In this document: positions 1 through 8,383 of the stretch, piece after piece
Layout of the letters: the number at the start of each line of letters is the position of its first letter
Numbering within the stretch: the stretch's first letter is position 1
Program-made: the position numbers and the translations under genes
Notes under the pieces: model-generated
The model's input: the letters and a program-made list of their open reading frames with translations, nothing else
The model's database searches: none
What the model was told of the DNA's origin: nothing
NCBI RefSeq assembly: GCF_019236475.1
Contig: NZ_JAFAIX010000013.1
Span: forward strand, 558,001-622,000
DNA length: 64,000 nucleotides
Direction: 5' to 3'
From: Chitinophaga sp.
Lineage (GTDB): Bacteria; Bacteroidota; Bacteroidia; Chitinophagales; Chitinophagaceae

Positions 1-930
1 GAGGTAGAAGTTTTGGCCGGCAGGAATATTGATCGCGAAAGTACCGCTTCTAGTAATATCACGATCATATTTGATACTACCGATATCCGTGAGGGACAGA
101 CCTAAACGGAATTTGTAATCGTTGCCTCCACCCGGACGATATTCATATACCGCACCCAGCTCAAAGCCAACGCCACGGCCTATAAATTGGATATTATCAT
201 TATTATCTCCGGAGAAGTTGATACCCGCAAAGTTGGTGCCGATAGTACCCGTTGCATTTGTCAACGCTGCATCTTGTTTCGCTTGATCCGCGATGATAGT
301 GCCTTTCAGGTTATCGATTTGCAGACTGCCATTACCTACGCCACTCAGGTATTTCAGGGTCACGCCACCTTTCAGGTAATGTGGTCCGACCTGAATAATT
401 TCTCTCGCTACAGATACATTGTATTCTGCCCAACCATTCACACTTACCCGCATTTTGTCGTTAGAAGCAATGGTGTAAGGTAGATCAGGGTCATTGTTCG
501 TAAAATCGCGGGAAACCTTATCTGCAAGCTTACCATCGAGGTTGGAAACATTCGCCATTACTCTTACTCTGCTGGTAAAAGCGAAGGTGAATTTTTTCAC
601 TTTAAACATGAAAGAAGGCACATATACTTGTGCATTCACCAAGGCTTTGACAGTGCCGCTATTCTGGCCAAAGAGCTGGCTTTTGAGCGTATCGCTGCCG
701 AAGGCAGTACCGATGTTACTCAGTTTGTATTTCACCTGGTTATTGCCAACAGACGCGTTGACACCAATGATATTCACATCCCAGTTATAGCGGCTGTTTG
801 CGATATTGGCAGGGTTGCCATATACGCTGTAAATGCCTGCATAATTACTAGAATGGAAACCGGGGAGATCCTGGGATTTAACAGCAACAGCACTGCATAC
901 CAGGAAAAGAAGTGTAGAAATTCTTTTCAT
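1..930 (-). CDS. DUF5723-like outer-membrane protein (partial)
   Basis: The reading frame runs from an ATG at 930 leftwards off the window edge, giving 310 codons with no stop. Residues 1-20 form a signal peptide (MKRISTLLFLVCSAVAVKSQ). The mature part begins with a segment naming NPANIANSRYNWDVN, followed by alternating polar/hydrophobic stretches as in a beta-barrel. This fits the DUF5723 family of Bacteroidota, predicted outer-membrane barrels of unknown role. The C-terminal part is missing, so the family call rests on the N-terminal half. It stands alone, separated from scoB by a terminator. No function can be assigned from the sequence. Confidence 0.7.
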   Translation of the reverse strand, partial: MKRISTLLFLVCSAVAVKSQDLPGFHSSNYAGIYSVYGNPANIANSRYNWDVNIIGVNASVGNNQVKYKLSNIGTAFGSDTLKSQLFGQNSGTVKALVNAQVYVPSFMFKVKKFTFAFTSRVRVMANVSNLDGKLADKVSRDFTNNDPDLPYTIASNDKMRVSVNGWAEYNVSVAREIIQVGPHYLKGGVTLKYLSGVGNGSLQIDNLKGTIIADQAKQDAALTNATGTIGTNFAGINFSGDNNDNIQFIGRGVGFELGAVYEYRPGGGNDYKFRLGLSLTDIGSIKYDRDITRSGTFAINIPAGQNFYL

Positions 931-1024
931 AGGTTGGGTATAGGTTTAGGATAAATTTGGGGCACAAGATCTAATAAATATTCAATTATTCAAGCATATG
1001 TAACGAATTAATTTCACTAGAAAA

Positions 1025-1056
1025 GTAAAGCCTTCCGCGGTAACAGAAGGCTTTAC
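1025..1056 (-). terminator. rho-independent terminator after scoB
   Basis: Perfect 11-bp stem (1025-1035 with 1046-1056) and 10-nt loop. Read on the minus strand it is followed by TTTTC. It ends the scoA-scoB transcript. Confidence 0.8.
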
Positions 1057-1093
1057 AATTAGATATTTGCATTTCGGCGTATAGCCGATACTG

Positions 1094-1750
1094 TTATATT
1101 TTCATTTCTGGAACATCACCATTGATAGTGAGTCGGCCAGCAGTTTTAGCTTTGATTTCTTCTACAGAAACGCCTGGAGCCCTTTCCAGCAGCAGGAATC
1201 CGCTTGGTGTGATTTCCAGTACTGCCAGTTCAGTAACTACTTTGCGAACGCAGTTTACACCGGTGAGAGGTAAAGTACATGCAGGCAGGAGTTTGCTCTC
1301 GCCTTTAGGATTGGTATGCATCATCGCAACAATAATATTGCGTGCAGCGGCCACCAAGTCCATAGCCCCACCCATTCCTTTCACCATTTTACCTGGGATT
1401 TTCCAATTGGCGATGTCTCCCGTATCAGAAACTTCCATCGCGCCTAATACCGTCAGATCTACTTTTCCAGCCCTGATCATACCGAAACTTTCTGCTGAAT
1501 CAAAGAAGCTACCGCCAGGGATGATGGTTACTGTTTCTTTTCCTGCATTGATCAGATCCGCATCTATTTCTTCTTCCGTAGGATACGGTCCCATGCCCAA
1601 CATTCCATTTTCAGACTGGAGCATAATACTGATACCTGCGGGAACATAGTTGGATACCAGTGTTGGTATACCTATGCCAAGGTTTACATACATACCGTCT
1701 TGCAATTCCTGTGCGATTCTTTTGGCGATGCCATATTTATCGAGGGCCAT
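1094..1750 (-). CDS. scoB: 3-oxoacid CoA-transferase subunit B
   Basis: Beta subunit of a family I CoA-transferase, which moves CoA from succinyl-CoA to acetoacetate (or a related 3-oxoacid) in ketone-body/short-chain acid catabolism in the cytoplasm. The 218-residue length is normal. The catalytic glutamate is E47 in the SENG motif (46-49) that defines the B subunit, followed by GMLGMGP. GIGIP at 25-29 is also typical. It starts 3 bp after the scoA stop, so the two subunits are translationally coupled. The exact substrate (succinyl-CoA versus acetyl/butyryl-CoA donor) cannot be told from sequence; atoA is the alternative name. Confidence 0.9.
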   Translation of the reverse strand: MALDKYGIAKRIAQELQDGMYVNLGIGIPTLVSNYVPAGISIMLQSENGMLGMGPYPTEEEIDADLINAGKETVTIIPGGSFFDSAESFGMIRAGKVDLTVLGAMEVSDTGDIANWKIPGKMVKGMGGAMDLVAAARNIIVAMMHTNPKGESKLLPACTLPLTGVNCVRKVVTELAVLEITPSGFLLLERAPGVSVEEIKAKTAGRLTINGDVPEMKI

Positions 1751-1753
1751 AGT

Positions 1754-2446
1754 TTAGATTTTTACCGTTTTGCGTTCAATCCGTTTTTCATAATTACTAC
1801 CCTGGAAAATGCGGTGTACATAAATTCCGGGAACATGGATCTGGTCTGGGTCCAGCTCACCTGGTTGAACCAAGTGTTCTACCTCTACAATGGTGACGTT
1901 GCCGGCTTTCGCCATTGGCACGCTGTAATTGCGGGTAGTTTTGCGGAATACCAGATTACCCATGGTATCGCCTTTCCAGGCTTTTACAATGGCAAAATCT
2001 GCATGCAGCGCCATTTCCATCAGATAATGTTTACCGTCGAATACGCGTATTTCTTTTCCTTCTGCTACTTCAGTTCCGTAGCCAGCAGGGGTAAAGAATG
2101 CAGGAATACCCATGCCAGCCATCTGGATACGGGTAGCGAGTGTGCCTTGGGGGATTAGGTCGACCTCCAACTCTCCTGCCAGTAATTGTCTTTCAAACTC
2201 TGCGTTTTCTCCTACGTAAGAAGACATCATTTTGCGGATTTGTCTTGTCTTCAGCAGCAATCCCAGCCCGAAATCGTCCACACCGGCATTGTTGGAGATA
2301 CAGGTCAAATTTTTAACGCCTTTTCTTACCAACGCAGCAATACTGTTTTCAGGAATACCACATAAACCAAACCCTCCCAGCATTAATGTAGTACCATCCG
2401 TGATATCCTGGATGGCCTCATCTGCATTTGCGAATACTTTGTTCAT
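1754..2446 (-). CDS. scoA: 3-oxoacid CoA-transferase subunit A
   Basis: Alpha subunit (230 residues) of the same CoA-transferase. The glycine-rich motif [11 protein letters not shown] at 24-34 is the family I subunit A signature that helps bind CoA. It pairs with scoB, which starts 3 bp downstream. The start lies 26 bp after the stop of the DUF4296 lipoprotein gene, so the pair may be co-transcribed with the coaBC group upstream. No terminator is seen in that gap. Confidence 0.9.
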   Translation of the reverse strand: MNKVFANADEAIQDITDGTTLMLGGFGLCGIPENSIAALVRKGVKNLTCISNNAGVDDFGLGLLLKTRQIRKMMSSYVGENAEFERQLLAGELEVDLIPQGTLATRIQMAGMGIPAFFTPAGYGTEVAEGKEIRVFDGKHYLMEMALHADFAIVKAWKGDTMGNLVFRKTTRNYSVPMAKAGNVTIVEVEHLVQPGELDPDQIHVPGIYVHRIFQGSNYEKRIERKTVKI

Positions 2447-2472
2447 GTTTTGGTGTTTTTATTTATAGCAGC

Positions 2473-2958
2473 TTATATCTTCTGGCGTTTGATAAATGGT
2501 CTGATGGTATCGCTATTGGCCTTCAGCAGGATAGCCCTTTCAGCATATGGGAAAATGGTACGTAGTCGATATGCCGCAGGAGCAGACATCTCGCCCATAT
2601 CCGGCGCTTTATTCTTACGGGCCATAATATCGGCCTGTACGGTGTTCAATACTTCCCGAAGTCTGTCTGGATGCGCTTCATACCAGGCATAGCTGGTGGT
2701 GAATTCTTTCACTGTGACATGATTCAAATCCAGTACTTGTTTAGAATACACCTTAATTTTTTCCTGGCGCAGCGAATCAAATAGGATTGGCTGATCGCTG
2801 GACACATTATTACCATATGCTTCCGCAATGGTCAGATCTCTCAGCACAGCACTCATTTTATCTGGCGGCATAATACCCTTTGGAGTTCGTTCTGCATCGC
2901 CGCAGGCGAATAAAAATATCATACAGGCCGCTGCACTGAGTTTCTTGAAATAGTTCAT
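2473..2958 (-). CDS. DUF4296 lipoprotein
   Basis: A 161-residue predicted lipoprotein: lipobox LFAC with the lipidated cysteine at position 19, then an alpha-helical domain. The segment MPPDKMSAVLRDLTIAEAY matches the start of DUF4296, a Bacteroidota domain of unknown function. It probably sits on the periplasmic or outer-membrane side. It lies about 70 bp downstream of the DUF4835 gene in the same direction. No catalytic motif is visible. Confidence 0.75.
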   Translation of the reverse strand: MNYFKKLSAAACMIFLFACGDAERTPKGIMPPDKMSAVLRDLTIAEAYGNNVSSDQPILFDSLRQEKIKVYSKQVLDLNHVTVKEFTTSYAWYEAHPDRLREVLNTVQADIMARKNKAPDMGEMSAPAAYRLRTIFPYAERAILLKANSDTIRPFIKRQKI

Positions 2959-3029
2959 GTTAGCTTGTCAATTGTAGCTTTTTGCCAAAGCGTAAAGCTA
3001 TCAACATTTGCTGATAAAATAATACGGGA

Positions 3030-3947
3030 CTAACGCATCTGCTGGTATCTACCCGCATTGGGAATATCCATTTTGGCCAGCATTTCCGCTGCGCGCGATT
3101 TTTCTTGTGGCATCGCCTTGGAGAAAATCTTCAGCAGTTCATCGCCTTTCGCAGAATAGAAAGTCTGCATCAGCATTGAGTTCGGAACATCCTGGTAAAT
3201 AGCATATAACAGGTTAATACAATTCATGATAGCGCTACGGCCCGCGTTCACATCTTCATACATTTGATCAAGTCCCATCCGATGGTATTGATACATCACA
3301 TCATGGAAGTTATTAAACTTCACATTCAGCAGATTATCCGTCAGCCAGTAGCGGTTACGTTGACTTTCAAAAGCTTTCCATCCTGACACATCTTTCCCAT
3401 CTGGGGCATTAATCACGATATTCTGGGCTTTTTTGAAGAAACCATCGCCACCACGGGGAGAGAAGGAATCAGCATCCATACCCAGCACCACATACACGTA
3501 ATAGGCCACGATGGCTGTCAGGTTGGCCGCCAGTGGATCGCTACCGCCTACACGGTTATCATTGAACTCCAAGGGTTGGAATTCCGTGTAGCGGAACAAC
3601 ACATTATTATCTTGGAGATTGAATATGCTGGTAACATAGCTGCTGTTATAAACAGGTCGTGTAGCCTGAATGGTTAGTGTGCCGCGATAAACATCTGAGC
3701 TGGGCATTCCTGTCAGGTTCAGCATCACGTTACATTCAATCCTTTCCGACGGTGTATAGGAATCATCTGCCCATCGGCGATTGTTGATAAATTCCTTCAG
3801 GGAATTCTGTAGGGTAGTAAAAATCTTTTTGTCCACACCCTGGAGCTGGTTGGCTACCACTGTTACGTTGGCACGCAGTTCCTGTGCGCTGGCGCCAGTG
3901 TACAGCAATGAACACAGGAGCACCAATACTGATAAGCATTTAAGCAT
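3030..3947 (-). CDS. DUF4835 family periplasmic protein
   Basis: A 305-residue secreted protein with a signal peptide (about residues 1-21, ending GASA) and no lipobox. Motifs typical of DUF4835 include a segment near residue 50 (LKEFINNRRWADD) and the later NRVGGSDPLAANLTAIVAYY. The family is Bacteroidota-specific, of unknown function, and commonly found beside coaBC, as here. Its start overlaps the coaBC stop by 8 bp, suggesting translational coupling. Confidence 0.82.
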   Translation of the reverse strand: MLKCLSVLVLLCSLLYTGASAQELRANVTVVANQLQGVDKKIFTTLQNSLKEFINNRRWADDSYTPSERIECNVMLNLTGMPSSDVYRGTLTIQATRPVYNSSYVTSIFNLQDNNVLFRYTEFQPLEFNDNRVGGSDPLAANLTAIVAYYVYVVLGMDADSFSPRGGDGFFKKAQNIVINAPDGKDVSGWKAFESQRNRYWLTDNLLNVKFNNFHDVMYQYHRMGLDQMYEDVNAGRSAIMNCINLLYAIYQDVPNSMLMQTFYSAKGDELLKIFSKAMPQEKSRAAEMLAKMDIPNAGRYQQMR

Positions 3948-5169
3948 GTTGCAGTTCGATTATAGCAGAAACAATATCCTTAGCTACTTCCTGTTTGGAT
4001 TTCAGGGGGAGACTGCGTTCACGGCCTTTGCGATCAAACAGGGTAACTTTGTTGGTATCATAGTTGAAACCGGCGCCCGCATCTGCGAGGGAATTCATCA
4101 CGATCATATCCAGATGTTTTTCTCGCAGTTTTTTCAGCGCGTATTCCTTTTCGTTGTTGGTTTCCAGGGAAAAGCCTACCAGCATTTGCTGAGGGCCTTT
4201 ATTGTTCCCTAAAGTGCGAAGGATATCATGGGTTTTCTCCAGCGCAATGTTGAGTTGTTCTTCTCCTTTCTTAATTTTTCTATCTGCCGTATGTACCGGG
4301 CGATAATCTGCCACAGCAGCTGCTGCCACCACAATATCAGACAGCGGATAAGCTGCAATCACAGCATGGAACATCTCCTCCGCTGTTTGGATACGCGTTG
4401 TTTCAATACCTGCATGATGGGTACTGAGAGAAGTGGGGCCGAGTACGAGTTTCACTTGGGCGCCTGCATCCGCGAGGGCTTCCGCGATAGCGATCCCCAT
4501 TTTACCACTAGAGTGATTGCTGATATATCTTACAGGGTCAATATGTTCAATAGTAGGGCCGGCGGTCACCACGGCCAGTTTTCCGGCCAGGGGCTTAGTT
4601 CCTATCGCAGTACTGAAGTGACGACGGAGGAAAGCCACAATGCTTTCAGGTTCCGCCATGCGACCTTCGCCTACCAGTCCACTCGCCAGTTCGCCGGAAT
4701 CCACTGGTATTTGGATATTACCATATGAGATCAGGTGTTGCACATTTCTGCGGGTAGCGGGATGATGCCACATATCCTCATCCATGGCTGGCGCGAAGAT
4801 CACGGGGCAGGTAGCGGAGAGGTATACCGCCATCAGGAGATTATCGCAGGCGCCTTGGGCCATTTTAGAAATGGTATTGGCAGAAGCAGGAGCAATCAGC
4901 ATTACATCTGCCCATCGGCCCATTTCCACGTGGTTATTCCAACTGTTATGGTCACTAATGTGAAGAGGGACTTCATTTTTAGATAGGGTGGCCAGCGTGA
5001 GAGGTGTGATAAAATCAGCAGCGGCTGGGGTCATCACTACTCTCACGTGAGCGCCTTCTTTTACGAGGAGACGCACGATAGTAGCAGCCTTATAGGCGGC
5101 GATACTGCCGGTTACCCCCAGCAATATTTTCTTGCCTTGCAGCATTTTGGTATTGTCCATGGACATCAT
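3940..5169 (-). CDS. coaBC: bifunctional phosphopantothenoylcysteine decarboxylase / phosphopantothenate-cysteine ligase
   Basis: Catalyses two consecutive steps of coenzyme A synthesis in the cytoplasm: joining cysteine to 4'-phosphopantothenate (CoaB, C-terminal half) and FMN-dependent decarboxylation to 4'-phosphopantetheine (CoaC, N-terminal half). Visible motifs: GVTGSIAAYK at 18-27, His80 at the expected active-site histidine, PASANT at 94-99, PAMD at 127-130, and the CoaB signature ISNHSSGKMG in the second half. Oddity: at the position of the conserved active-site cysteine of E. coli Dfp (ACG in the substrate clamp) this protein has Ser163 (LASGLVGEGRM). Met1, Met2, Met4 and Met9 are all possible starts. 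Confidence 0.95.
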   Translation of the reverse strand: MMSMDNTKMLQGKKILLGVTGSIAAYKAATIVRLLVKEGAHVRVVMTPAAADFITPLTLATLSKNEVPLHISDHNSWNNHVEMGRWADVMLIAPASANTISKMAQGACDNLLMAVYLSATCPVIFAPAMDEDMWHHPATRRNVQHLISYGNIQIPVDSGELASGLVGEGRMAEPESIVAFLRRHFSTAIGTKPLAGKLAVVTAGPTIEHIDPVRYISNHSSGKMGIAIAEALADAGAQVKLVLGPTSLSTHHAGIETTRIQTAEEMFHAVIAAYPLSDIVVAAAAVADYRPVHTADRKIKKGEEQLNIALEKTHDILRTLGNNKGPQQMLVGFSLETNNEKEYALKKLREKHLDMIVMNSLADAGAGFNYDTNKVTLFDRKGRERSLPLKSKQEVAKDIVSAIIELQHA

Positions 5170-5181
5170 AGAGAATAAAAA

Positions 5182-5205
5182 AGCGGCAGAGAAATATCTG
5201 CCGCT
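5182..5205 (-). terminator. terminator between rpoZ and coaBC
   Basis: Perfect 9-bp stem (5182-5190 with 5197-5205), 6-nt loop, followed on the minus strand by TTTTTATTC. It lies 36 bp upstream of the coaBC start, so part of the bamD-rpoZ transcript should end here. Confidence 0.75.
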
Positions 5206-5242
5206 ATGAAAATAGTATTTTTAAATGAAAGCATGTCCAACA

Positions 5243-5584
5243 TTAGCTGAACAGGTCATCATCATTTTTACGGAAATAGATCTTGTTATCCAGGAATTCC
5301 TGAGTAGCCTGGATAGCAGGATTAGCCATTCTTTCGTAGAAGCGGCTGATCTCGATCTGCTCTTTATTTTCGTGAACTTCCTCCAGATTATCTGTATGGC
5401 TGGCAAACTCTTCCAGTTTGGAATGGAGCTCCTCTTTCACGGAAATATTGATCTGATTGGCGCGTTTTGCAATCACGGCAATAGATTCATATAAATTTCC
5501 AGTTCTGTTCTTAATATCGGTAGTATTTCTGGTTTCTACCCATGGATTAAGACTACTGGTTAGACTTCGCTTTATTTTGCTCAT
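5243..5584 (-). CDS. rpoZ: DNA-directed RNA polymerase subunit omega (Rpb6-like)
   Basis: A 113-residue protein of the Bacteroidota omega/Rpb6 type, which assists folding and assembly of the beta' subunit. Visible features: the N-terminal NTTDIKNRTGNLYESIAVIA segment, corresponding to the conserved helix that contacts beta', then KRANQIN and a charged C-terminal half. The ATG lies 32 bp inside the 3' end of the bamD-like gene in another frame; no closer internal start is available, so the overlap looks real. The position between bamD and coaBC is usual for the phylum. Confidence 0.88.
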   Translation of the reverse strand: MSKIKRSLTSSLNPWVETRNTTDIKNRTGNLYESIAVIAKRANQINISVKEELHSKLEEFASHTDNLEEVHENKEQIEISRFYERMANPAIQATQEFLDNKIYFRKNDDDLFS

Positions 5585-6389
5585 TTTCCAGAGTTTTAAT
5601 GTTTGATTGTGCTAAGGTATAAAATTTTTCGGCATCTCCCTTCAGTTTGCTGTTTGGATAGTGATCGGCGAAATCCAGGTATTCGGTAACCACGGTTTCG
5701 TAGCGTTCTTTTTGTTTATCCACCACACTGTTTTTAGCGTATTGATAATAAGCCCTGATAGCCATTATCTTATAGCTGTCCGATTTATCGGAATCGGGAT
5801 AGTTGCGCATGAGTCCTTTGAAGGCGATACCGGCTGCTTTAAAATAACCGAGGTTATAATATAGTTCAGCGGCATTGAATTCTTTCTTTTCCAGTTTACG
5901 GCGGCAGAGTTCAATCACGAGGTTGGCTTCTGCCACTTTAGGCGCGGAAGGGTAGTTATTGATGAAGGTTTGCATGGCGGCGATCGCTTTACCGGTATTG
6001 GTTTGATCCAGGGATACCTTTGGCGACTGCTTATAATAGCAATATGCCTGCATATAATCTACTTCTACTGCTCTTGGGCTGTTCGGGAAGAGGTCCAGAT
6101 AGTTTTTAAAGTTAAAACCTGCCTGTACATAGTCCTTCAGATTGTAGGAGCAGTAAGCCATATTGTAGTAAAGTCCTTCGAATTTATCGGTACCCTTGTA
6201 TACCTGCAGGAGTTCACTATAGATAGTGAGTGCAGTGTTATACTTTTTCTTCTGGTACATCTTATCGGCGTATGCCAGCTTCTTTTCAAAGTTATTACTT
6301 TTTTCTATCCTGCGTAACTCATTGTTACAGGAAGAGAAAGCAATTACACTAATGGTAAGGAGACTAAAGTACAATAAAAATTTCCGCAT
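5553..6389 (-). CDS. bamD: outer membrane protein assembly lipoprotein, BamD-like
   Basis: A 278-residue lipoprotein: lipobox with cysteine 21 (FSSC), then about five tetratricopeptide-type helical repeats (for example YNTALTIYSELLQVY, AGFNFKNYLDLFPNSPRA, AAGIAFKGLMRNYPDS). This is the BamD/YfiO architecture; BamD binds BamA and helps insert beta-barrel proteins in the outer membrane. It is the first gene of a minus-strand run and faces away from mraZ. A promoter -7 element lies just upstream. Confidence 0.88.
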   Translation of the reverse strand: MRKFLLYFSLLTISVIAFSSCNNELRRIEKSNNFEKKLAYADKMYQKKKYNTALTIYSELLQVYKGTDKFEGLYYNMAYCSYNLKDYVQAGFNFKNYLDLFPNSPRAVEVDYMQAYCYYKQSPKVSLDQTNTGKAIAAMQTFINNYPSAPKVAEANLVIELCRRKLEKKEFNAAELYYNLGYFKAAGIAFKGLMRNYPDSDKSDSYKIMAIRAYYQYAKNSVVDKQKERYETVVTEYLDFADHYPNSKLKGDAEKFYTLAQSNIKTLENEQNKAKSNQ

Positions 6390-6399
6390 AAAAGAGTGG

Positions 6400-6407
6400 C
6401 AAAATTA
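6400..6407 (-). promoter_or_regulatory. possible bamD promoter -7 element
   Basis: Minus-strand TAATTTTG matches the Bacteroidota -7 consensus TAnnTTTG exactly, but no TTG is found at the proper upstream distance. The leader would be only a few bases long. Confidence 0.4.
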
Positions 6408-6703
6408 AGAATTAAATGTAAATGTAAGGTAGGGAGATTTTCAATGCTGTTAAAATTTTGCAAAAGAGGCGATTAAATCGACGAAATGGGAGTTCGAGGA
6501 GATGGGATAGAAAAAGAAATGAAATATTCAAATATTTTTTTTTGATGATAAAAATTGGGGGATTGACGGCCCACAGATTAGAATTAAAATCCACATATAA
6601 ATTTGGTTTGGGTGAAAAATTCCCACTGATGGAGAAGAGCGAAAGCTGAGGACTGGAGGGCTATTCACTCCTTGTAAACATCCTCTCAGATATTATTAAC
6701 ACA

Positions 6704-6722
6704 TTATCCACATATATCCACA
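6704..6722 (+). promoter_or_regulatory. tandem DnaA-box-like 9-mers
   Basis: TTATCCACA at 6704-6712 is the exact consensus DnaA box. ATATCCACA at 6714-6722 differs by one base and follows after 1 bp, giving a 10-bp repeat on the same helix face. Function is inferred only. Confidence 0.5.
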
Positions 6723-6784
6723 AGTAATACACACAACACCGCACATAACAGGGGTGAAACTCAATCTAAGAGGGCATTCTTTTC

Positions 6785-6793
6785 TGTGGAAAA
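6785..6793 (-). promoter_or_regulatory. DnaA-box-like 9-mer
   Basis: Minus-strand TTTTCCACA fits TTWTNCACA. It lies 62 bp from the tandem pair and 26 bp before the MraZ box. Confidence 0.4.
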
Positions 6794-6818
6794 AATTTAC
6801 TAAGTATTTTTTCGTTAA

Positions 6819-6844
6819 AAAGTGGGAAAAAGTGTTATTTTGTG
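6819..6844 (+). promoter_or_regulatory. MraZ box (three 10-bp repeats)
   Basis: AAAGTG at 6819-6824, AAAGTG at 6829-6834 and TTTGTG at 6839-6844: three GTG cores spaced exactly 10 bp apart, 35 bp upstream of the mraZ start. MraZ autoregulates dcw clusters through such direct repeats; AAAGTG-type repeats with 4-nt spacers have been described in mollicutes and GTGGG-type repeats in E. coli. The first unit here is followed by GG, so it matches both. Confidence 0.65.
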
Positions 6845-6879
6845 TTAGAAAATGGATTTCAAGGACTTTACCCCATGGT

Positions 6880-7347
6880 ATGACTGGATTTCTCGGTGAA
6901 TACGAAGCAACGCTGGACGCAAAAGGGCGCTTTCTGTTACCTGCCGGATTCAAGAAGCAGTTACATGAAGGTGCCGGGGGGCAGTTTGTAATTAACCGAG
7001 GGTTTGAGAAATGTTTGTCCCTGTATCCGATGAATGAATGGCAGCCCATTTTCGAACGCATTAGCAAGCTGAATGACTTTGACCCGAAGGTAAGGGAATT
7101 CAGGCGCTACTTTCTAAACGGAGCTACCATACTGGAGCTGGATAGTGCAGGAAGATTGCTGGTTCCAAAAAACCTGCTTTCTTACGCAAATCTTGACAAG
7201 GATATTATTCTGGCTGCGGCCACCAATAAAATCGAGATCTGGGACAGTGCAAAATACCAGGAGTTCTTTGAAAATTTCTCACCGGGAGCCTTCAGTGATC
7301 TGGCACAACAGGTAATGGGAGGAGGAGATAATAACATCACAATTTAA
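6880..7347 (+). CDS. mraZ: transcriptional regulator MraZ
   Basis: A 155-residue DNA-binding protein and first gene of the dcw cluster, expected to repress the cluster by binding repeats upstream of its own gene. It holds two SpoVT/AbrB-like half-domains, each with the DxxxGR signature: D13-A-K-G-R17 and D88-S-A-G-R92. The frame stays open upstream, but the ATG at 6880 (MTGFLGEYEATLDAKGR) begins where the family begins, and the MraZ box lies just before it. It is followed 11 bp later by rsmH. Confidence 0.93.
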   Translation: MTGFLGEYEATLDAKGRFLLPAGFKKQLHEGAGGQFVINRGFEKCLSLYPMNEWQPIFERISKLNDFDPKVREFRRYFLNGATILELDSAGRLLVPKNLLSYANLDKDIILAAATNKIEIWDSAKYQEFFENFSPGAFSDLAQQVMGGGDNNITI

Positions 7348-7358
7348 ATCTGTAGCAT

Positions 7359-8270
7359 ATGGGCGAACAGCAATATCATTTACCCGTTCTGCTGCAGGAA
7401 ACAACGGAGCTTTTACATATCAATCCTTCTGGAACATATGTGGATGCTACGTTTGGAGGCGGAGGACATTCAAGAGCCATACTGGAAAAACTGGGCGAAA
7501 ACGGTAAACTGATTGTATTTGATCAGGATGAAGATGCCTACAAAAACAGGATTATAGACGATCGCGTCACTTTTGTACAACAGAATTTCAGACACCTGCA
7601 ACGATTTCTGAAATTACATAAAGCGGAACCAGTAGACGGCATTCTGGCCGATCTCGGCGTTTCATCCCATCAGTTCGATACGGCAGAAAGAGGTTTCAGT
7701 ATCCGATTCGACGCTGATCTCGATATGAGGATGGATACCAGAACCGACTTCACCGCAGCACAATTGCTGGCCACATGGTCCGAAGCAAGGCTACACCTCC
7801 TGTTCCAAGAATATGGAGAAGTAACCAATGCCAAAACACTGGCACAAACCATCGTGAAGAACAGAAAAACACACCCCATGCGCACGATTGCAGCCTTCAA
7901 AGCTGTTATTCAGCCAATCGTAAAAGGGAATCCGCAGAAATACCTGGCCCAAGTATTCCAGGCACTGCGTATAGCCGTTAACGATGAACTCGGCGCACTA
8001 AAAGACCTGCTCTCTCAATCAGCAGAAGTGTTGAAACCAGGAGGCAGACTCGCCATTATCACCTTTCACTCGCTGGAAGATAGAATGGTGAAAAACTTTA
8101 TGAAATCTGGCAGTTTCGAGGAAGCACAGGACGATCCGTTTGGCTTGGAAACACCCCCTAAATTGTTCAAACTTATCACGAAAAAACCGGTTACCGCCAG
8201 CGAAGCAGAGCTGAAAAGCAATAGCAGATCTAGAAGCGCAAAACTGCGCGTAGCCGAAAAAACCTTGTAG
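7359..8270 (+). CDS. rsmH: 16S rRNA (cytosine(1402)-N4)-methyltransferase
   Basis: A 303-residue SAM-dependent methyltransferase (formerly MraW) acting on N4 of C1402 in the 16S rRNA P site. Motif I is DATFGGGGHS starting at D29, with ADLGVSSHQFD further on and the C-terminal SRSRSAKLRVAE. It lies directly after mraZ, as in nearly all dcw clusters. Length and start are normal. Confidence 0.96.
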   Translation: MGEQQYHLPVLLQETTELLHINPSGTYVDATFGGGGHSRAILEKLGENGKLIVFDQDEDAYKNRIIDDRVTFVQQNFRHLQRFLKLHKAEPVDGILADLGVSSHQFDTAERGFSIRFDADLDMRMDTRTDFTAAQLLATWSEARLHLLFQEYGEVTNAKTLAQTIVKNRKTHPMRTIAAFKAVIQPIVKGNPQKYLAQVFQALRIAVNDELGALKDLLSQSAEVLKPGGRLAIITFHSLEDRMVKNFMKSGSFEEAQDDPFGLETPPKLFKLITKKPVTASEAELKSNSRSRSAKLRVAEKTL

Positions 8271-8383
8271 CCCGGTCCTAAAAAAAACCTGGCTTCAATC
8301 CTATCATTCCTATTCACTGTGATTGCTTATCTGATGATGGCTAATGCAATATCCATTTCGTAATTCTTAAAAAAGCATAGCGC

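Larger units (their letters stand above)
6390..6879. other. 490-bp divergent intergenic region bamD / mraZ
   Basis: No gene with believable coding features is seen here. The stretch is AT-rich (particularly about 6500-6560) and holds the bamD promoter, two adjacent DnaA-box-like 9-mers plus a third on the other strand, and the three-repeat MraZ box. Small reading frames inside it lack recognisable starts or composition. Confidence 0.8.

Noticed and set aside
6412-6594. Possible 60-residue gene in the bamD/mraZ gap
   Set aside because: AT-rich composition, no ribosome site or family; it overlaps regulatory DNA.
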